Shown: positions 7,795-10,083 of the stretch, in pieces
Layout of the letters: each line of letters begins with the position of its first letter
Numbering within the stretch: the stretch's first letter is position 1
Assembly: GCA_947458795.1 (NCBI GenBank)
Contig: CANHCD010000054.1
Location: 1 to 10,083, forward strand
Direction of reading: 5' to 3'
Source of the DNA: Cyclobacteriaceae bacterium
GTDB taxonomy: Bacteria > Bacteroidota > Bacteroidia > Cytophagales > Cyclobacteriaceae
Length of the DNA: 10,083 nt
Notes under the pieces: generated by a model
What the model saw: only the letters and a program-made list of their open reading frames with translations
Told to the model about the DNA's origin: nothing
The model's database searches: none
Made by a program: the position numbers and the translations under genes

Positions 7795-8832
7795 TCAAAC
7801 AGGTCTTAAAACGCTTTTTACTACTTGTCCTGTGTGCATTTTTTCAAAAGCCTCATGCCATTCTGTAATCGGCCATACGCCTCCGATAATTGGATTTACA
7901 TCCAGTGCTCCGCTCGCAAGAAGTCCGATTACCTTTTCCCAGATGGGCCAATTATGACTGAAGCTTCCCTGAAGACGCACATTTTTCTGGACAATCTGAT
8001 CAATTGAAAAATTCAAGGGTTGAGGACCCCAGCCCACCTTTGTGATTTGACCATTTGGGCGGACCAAATCCATTGCAATTTTCAAGGTGGCACTTACGCC
8101 TGCCGCATCAACAACAAGGTCAGCACCCAAGCCGTCTCGTTTTCTAGCCCAGTCTGTTGCAGAATTTATGAATGGCTCAACTCCGTATTTTCTAGCTATT
8201 TCTAATCGTCCACGATCCGATTCCAAACCAAGAATCGCTACCTCAGCCCCGCAAAGCCTTGCCACTGCTGCGCAAAGAATACCTATTGTACCAGGTCCTA
8301 TTACTAGTACTCTGTCACCAGGTTTTACATTGGAATTTCCAACTACTGAGTTGTAAGCCACGCAGCAAGGCTCGGTCAGACAGGCTTGCTCAAAGGATAG
8401 TGAATCCGGAATCCGGTGGAGGCATCTTGCCGGAACCCGGACAAATTTGGTCATCGCACCATTCACTCCATAGCCAAATCCTTTTCTTGTCGGATCTAGA
8501 TTGTATAAGCCAACTCGGCTCAATGGGTTTTGAGTGTCAATGACGGCGGCAGTCTCACTGACTACCCGATCCCCAACTTTCCAGCCGGTCACCCTGGAAC
8601 CAAGGGATGAGATTTTACCTCCAAACTCATGGCCTAAAACGACCGGATAGTTCACTTGCCAGCTATGATCGGAGGTCCACTGATGGAGGTCGGAACCGCA
8701 GACGCCCACGTTTTCTACGGCTAGCAATACATCATCTTCACCGATTTCGGGAAGGGGGATTTCTCTGATTTCTACCGAACCTTTGACTTCGGAATAGTTT
8801 ACTACAGCTGCTGATTTTGTGGATGAAGACAT
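7795..8832 (-). CDS. Zinc-type medium-chain alcohol dehydrogenase, sorbitol/threonine dehydrogenase-like, without structural zinc cysteines
   Basis: A 345-residue MDR-family dehydrogenase of the polyol/threonine dehydrogenase group, expected to interconvert a secondary alcohol and ketone with NAD(P). The N-terminal GroES-like domain shows the catalytic zinc ligands C45 (VCGSD), H68-E69 (LGHEFGG) and, on the family pattern, E154 (LTEP). The Rossmann domain starts with GPGTIG at 179-184. The structural zinc lobe normally has four cysteines spaced C-x2-C-x2-C-x7-C. Here exactly those spaced positions are D99, N102, S105 and D113, while the flanking residues (GLYNLDP, RKGFGYG) remain family-like. 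The protein therefore keeps catalytic zinc but should lack structural zinc. It begins 3 bases after the HUMPS-family stop and ends one base before the SDR start. Two different dehydrogenases side by side suggest a two-step oxidation or an oxidation-reduction epimerisation. Confidence 0.93.
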   Translation of the reverse strand: MSSSTKSAAVVNYSEVKGSVEIREIPLPEIGEDDVLLAVENVGVCGSDLHQWTSDHSWQVNYPVVLGHEFGGKISSLGSRVTGWKVGDRVVSETAAVIDTQNPLSRVGLYNLDPTRKGFGYGVNGAMTKFVRVPARCLHRIPDSLSFEQACLTEPCCVAYNSVVGNSNVKPGDRVLVIGPGTIGILCAAVARLCGAEVAILGLESDRGRLEIARKYGVEPFINSATDWARKRDGLGADLVVDAAGVSATLKIAMDLVRPNGQITKVGWGPQPLNFSIDQIVQKNVRLQGSFSHNWPIWEKVIGLLASGALDVNPIIGGVWPITEWHEAFEKMHTGQVVKSVLRPV

Positions 8833-8835
8833 GGA

Positions 8836-9543
8836 TTAGTTGTTTTTTGGGTTGGCTGTTAGTTGTGCGTGGATGGCTTCACAAATTTTACGAAGGGAGG
8901 TTTCAAGATCTCCATTGGCAGTTTTGAAAGCATCCGCATCGATCGTCAATGGAGCTCCAAGGACGACTAATGGTGCTCCATATTGGGGACATTGAATCGC
9001 TTGTTCAAGAGAAAGCCCGCCGACAGCCTGGACAGGGATGTTAACGGATTTCACAACTTCCCGTAACTGATCAAGGGGACTTGGCATCCTATGTCCTGCT
9101 GCTGCAATTCCCCTTCGCTCATCGTATCCGATGTGGTGAATCACGTAATCGCAGCCCAGATCTTCTAAAAATTTGGCGCCCTCCACCATATCTGGGCAAA
9201 TCATATTGTCACCCATCACTTTGACCCCGAAGTCTTTTCCTGCTTGCACCACACATTTGATGGTTTCAGAATGAGCGCGAGCCATGACTACCACGTGGGT
9301 GGCTCCGGCTTTTGCCATCATTTCCGCTTCTAGATAGCCCCCATCCATGGTTTTAAGGTCTGCAACGATTGGAACTCCCGGAAAAGCTTCTCTCAATTTT
9401 CGGACTCCGTGAAGTCCTTCCGCAAGGATCAGCGGAGTGCCAGCCTCTAGCCAATCTACTCCTGCACGCATGGCCAGGGCTGCAGTTTCTAGAGCCTCAT
9501 CTATATTGGTGAGGTCAAGTGATATTTGAACAATAGGTCTCAT
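8836..9543 (-). CDS. HUMPS-family decarboxylase/aldolase (3-hexulose-6-phosphate synthase or 3-keto-L-gulonate-6-phosphate decarboxylase-like)
   Basis: A 235-residue protein of the orotidine-5'-phosphate decarboxylase suprafamily, HUMPS branch, whose members make a metal-stabilised enediolate either to decarboxylate 3-keto-L-gulonate-6-P or to join formaldehyde and ribulose-5-P. Active-site residues D10, E33, D62, K64 and D67 (the DLKTMD motif) stand at the same numbers as in the E. coli ulaD product. D112 replaces the Glu of that enzyme, and HHIGYDERR at 136-144 differs from the decarboxylase. These traits lean toward the synthase side but do not settle it. A phosphate-binding VGG loop is at 174-176. 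It is the first gene of the operon, 233 bases from the divergent glycosidase gene. No hexuloisomerase, kinase or ascorbate genes are visible nearby, so a plain RuMP or ascorbate role is not supported here. Confidence 0.88.
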   Translation of the reverse strand: MRPIVQISLDLTNIDEALETAALAMRAGVDWLEAGTPLILAEGLHGVRKLREAFPGVPIVADLKTMDGGYLEAEMMAKAGATHVVVMARAHSETIKCVVQAGKDFGVKVMGDNMICPDMVEGAKFLEDLGCDYVIHHIGYDERRGIAAAGHRMPSPLDQLREVVKSVNIPVQAVGGLSLEQAIQCPQYGAPLVVLGAPLTIDADAFKTANGDLETSLRKICEAIHAQLTANPKNN

Positions 9544-9580
9544 TCAGGTTAGTAGGGTTTAGTTGAACTCCTGAAAACAA

Positions 9581-9595
9581 GTAAGCGAAGCCTAC
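9581..9595. repeat. Imperfect 15-base palindrome abutting the leader stem-loop
   Basis: GTAAGC at 9581-9586 and GCCTAC at 9590-9595 are reverse complements except at one position, around the centre GAA. It directly adjoins the stem-loop at 9596-9637 and lies 38 bases upstream of the operon's first start codon. It may be part of the same control region or chance. Confidence 0.25.
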
Positions 9596-9637
9596 TTTCG
9601 GGAATCTTAAGTTAAACAAAAATTTAAGTCCCCGAAA
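9596..9637 (-). promoter_or_regulatory. Long stem-loop in the presumed leader of the catabolic operon
   Basis: TTTCGGG at 9596-9602 pairs with CCCGAAA at 9631-9637 (7 pairs), and, after a small internal bulge, CTTAA at 9606-9610 pairs with TTAAG at 9624-9628 (5 pairs). The loop of about 13 bases is A/T-rich. The element lies 53 bases upstream of the HUMPS start codon. It could be an RNA hairpin in the leader or a DNA-binding site. No T-run follows the stem on the - strand, so it is not a standard terminator. Confidence 0.4.
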
Positions 9638-9680
9638 CCTAGATACTTATTGCTGCGCTAAAGTATTCTGGATGGAATAA

Positions 9681-9703
9681 ACTTGGATTACAATAGTCCA
9701 AGT
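9681..9703. promoter_or_regulatory. Perfect 7-base inverted repeat, candidate operator
   Basis: ACTTGGA at 9681-9687 is the exact reverse complement of TCCAAGT at 9697-9703, with a 9-base AT-rich spacer of which two further base pairs are also symmetrical. The arms are one helical turn and a half apart centre to centre, as expected for a dimeric repressor or activator, and the site lies midway between the divergent genes. No regulator is encoded in the window. Confidence 0.45.
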
Positions 9704-9776
9704 AGCGAGTAAATCTGATTGAGATCAGTTAAATTTAGCTTTAGTCTTTTTCTTTTTGTATCTATCCAATAGACCC

Positions 9777-10083
9777 ATGCTACTAAGATCAACACTTTCA
9801 ATCCTGCTTGCAGCAGCATCCTTTCCTGCATTCGCACAATCTGGGATCACCAAATTGAATCCGGTGAATTTTTCGCAGGTGACCATCACTGATAATTTTT
9901 GGAAGCCCAAGCTTGAAAAAATTGCAATGAAGGCTGTTCCGGTGATGATTTATCAAACTGAAATAGCCACGGGTCGCATCCGGAATTATGAAAAAGTGGC
10001 GCGCCAACAGAAAGAAAAGCACGAAGGCATTTATTACGATGACAGTGATGTGTACAAAGCCCTGGAGGCAATTGCCTATTCGC
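9777..10083 (+). CDS. Secreted GH127-family glycosidase (beta-L-arabinofuranosidase-like, DUF1680), 5' part only
   Basis: An open frame from ATG 9777 runs without a stop to the window end, giving 102 residues. Residues 1-20 are a clear signal peptide (MLLRST, then an Ala/Leu-rich core ending AFA before QSG). The mature start has hallmarks of GH127 / DUF1680: ITDNFWKPKLEKIA (37-50), QTEIATGRIRNYEKVA (60-75), and GIYYDDSDVYKALEAIAYS (84-102). This family includes the bifidobacterial beta-L-arabinofuranosidase HypBA1 and an aceric acid hydrolase from rhamnogalacturonan-II degradation in Bacteroides. The catalytic Cys/Glu and zinc site lie further on, outside the window, so activity cannot be checked. 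It is divergent from the catabolic operon and probably feeds it with a released sugar. ATG 9777 is preferred because it begins the signal peptide directly; no good Shine-Dalgarno precedes it. Confidence 0.85.
   Translation, partial: MLLRSTLSILLAAASFPAFAQSGITKLNPVNFSQVTITDNFWKPKLEKIAMKAVPVMIYQTEIATGRIRNYEKVARQQKEKHEGIYYDDSDVYKALEAIAYS

Larger units (their letters stand above)
2499..9543 (-). other. Predicted six-gene sugar/sugar-acid catabolic operon
   Basis: Six genes on the - strand follow one another with gaps of 3, 1, 6, 84 and 15 bases: HUMPS enzyme, zinc-type dehydrogenase, SDR, isomerase-like TIM barrel, SMP-30 lactonase and secreted Asp-box protein. The first four are packed tightly enough to be one transcript. 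The 84-base gap before the lactonase could hold a second promoter, but I see no convincing Bacteroidota-type TTTG / TAnnTTTG pair there. No terminator-like hairpin with a T-run is visible between the genes. A shared job in oxidising and splitting an unidentified sugar is inferred from the enzyme types. Confidence 0.75.
9544..9776. promoter_or_regulatory. Divergent intergenic region with promoters for the catabolic operon (-) and the GH127 gene (+)
   Basis: A 233-base AT-rich non-coding stretch between two divergent start codons must hold both promoters. I found no clean match to the Bacteroidota TTTG / TAnnTTTG consensus on either strand. On the - strand, a TTTTTG run within 9617-9626 is a weak candidate. 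The region carries several inverted repeats, listed separately. I see no tRNA, riboswitch core or small reading frame I can support in it. Confidence 0.6.

Noticed and set aside
8836..9543. Assignment as a true RuMP-pathway hexulose-6-phosphate synthase for formaldehyde fixation
   Set aside because: No 6-phospho-3-hexuloisomerase or methanol/formaldehyde genes are next to it, and residues 136-144 differ from the reference enzymes; only the family is supported.
9715..9728. CTGAT / ATCAG inverted repeat near the GH127 start
   Set aside because: Five-base arms with a four-base spacer in AT-rich sequence are expected by chance.
9725..10071. Open frames on the - strand opposite the GH127 start
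   Set aside because: They are shadows of the + strand gene, with biased Cys/His-rich translations and no recognisable domain.

Overview
The window looks like a chromosomal segment of a Bacteroidota bacterium, probably of the Cytophagales/Algoriphagus-like kind. The signs are a secreted protein full of VPS10/BNR Asp-boxes, a secreted GH127-type glycosidase next to a sugar-catabolic operon, weak or absent Shine-Dalgarno sequences, and no transposons or phage genes. The lineage is inferred from gene style and is not proven. Coding density is very high, and the only non-coding stretch of note is 9544-9776.

Layout. On the + strand, 4-1593 encodes a single-chain iron-sulfur L-serine dehydratase and 1639-2502 a TauE/SafE-type membrane permease. 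Convergent with these, on the - strand and transcribed from 9543 down to 2499, are six closely packed genes. In transcription order they are: a HUMPS-family (3-hexulose-6-phosphate synthase / 3-keto-L-gulonate-6-phosphate decarboxylase) TIM barrel, a zinc-type medium-chain alcohol dehydrogenase, a short-chain dehydrogenase, a xylose-isomerase-like TIM barrel, an SMP-30/gluconolactonase-like lactonase, and a large secreted Asp-box beta-propeller. Gaps are 3, 1, 6, 84 and 15 bases, so this is very likely one operon. Divergent from it, across a 233-base intergenic region with several inverted repeats, a + strand gene starts at 9777 and runs off the window end. Its first 102 residues look like a secreted GH127 (beta-L-arabinofuranosidase / DUF1680) glycosidase.

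How they may work together. The glycosidase would release a sugar outside the cytoplasm. Two dehydrogenases, a lactonase and an isomerase-like TIM barrel could oxidise and rearrange that sugar or its acid, and the HUMPS enzyme would make or break a C-C bond in a phosphorylated keto-sugar or keto-sugar-acid. No kinase, 6-phospho-3-hexuloisomerase, transporter or regulator lies in the window, so the substrate and step order cannot be fixed. The combination does not match a textbook pathway I can name, and it is the best candidate here for an undescribed system.

Other points of interest are: loss of all four structural-zinc cysteines in the alcohol dehydrogenase with perfect spacing of the replacements; a C-terminal cysteine on the serine dehydratase that matches the known 'tail-in-mouth' cluster ligand; and a palindromic CTAG in which two convergent genes share their stop codons.
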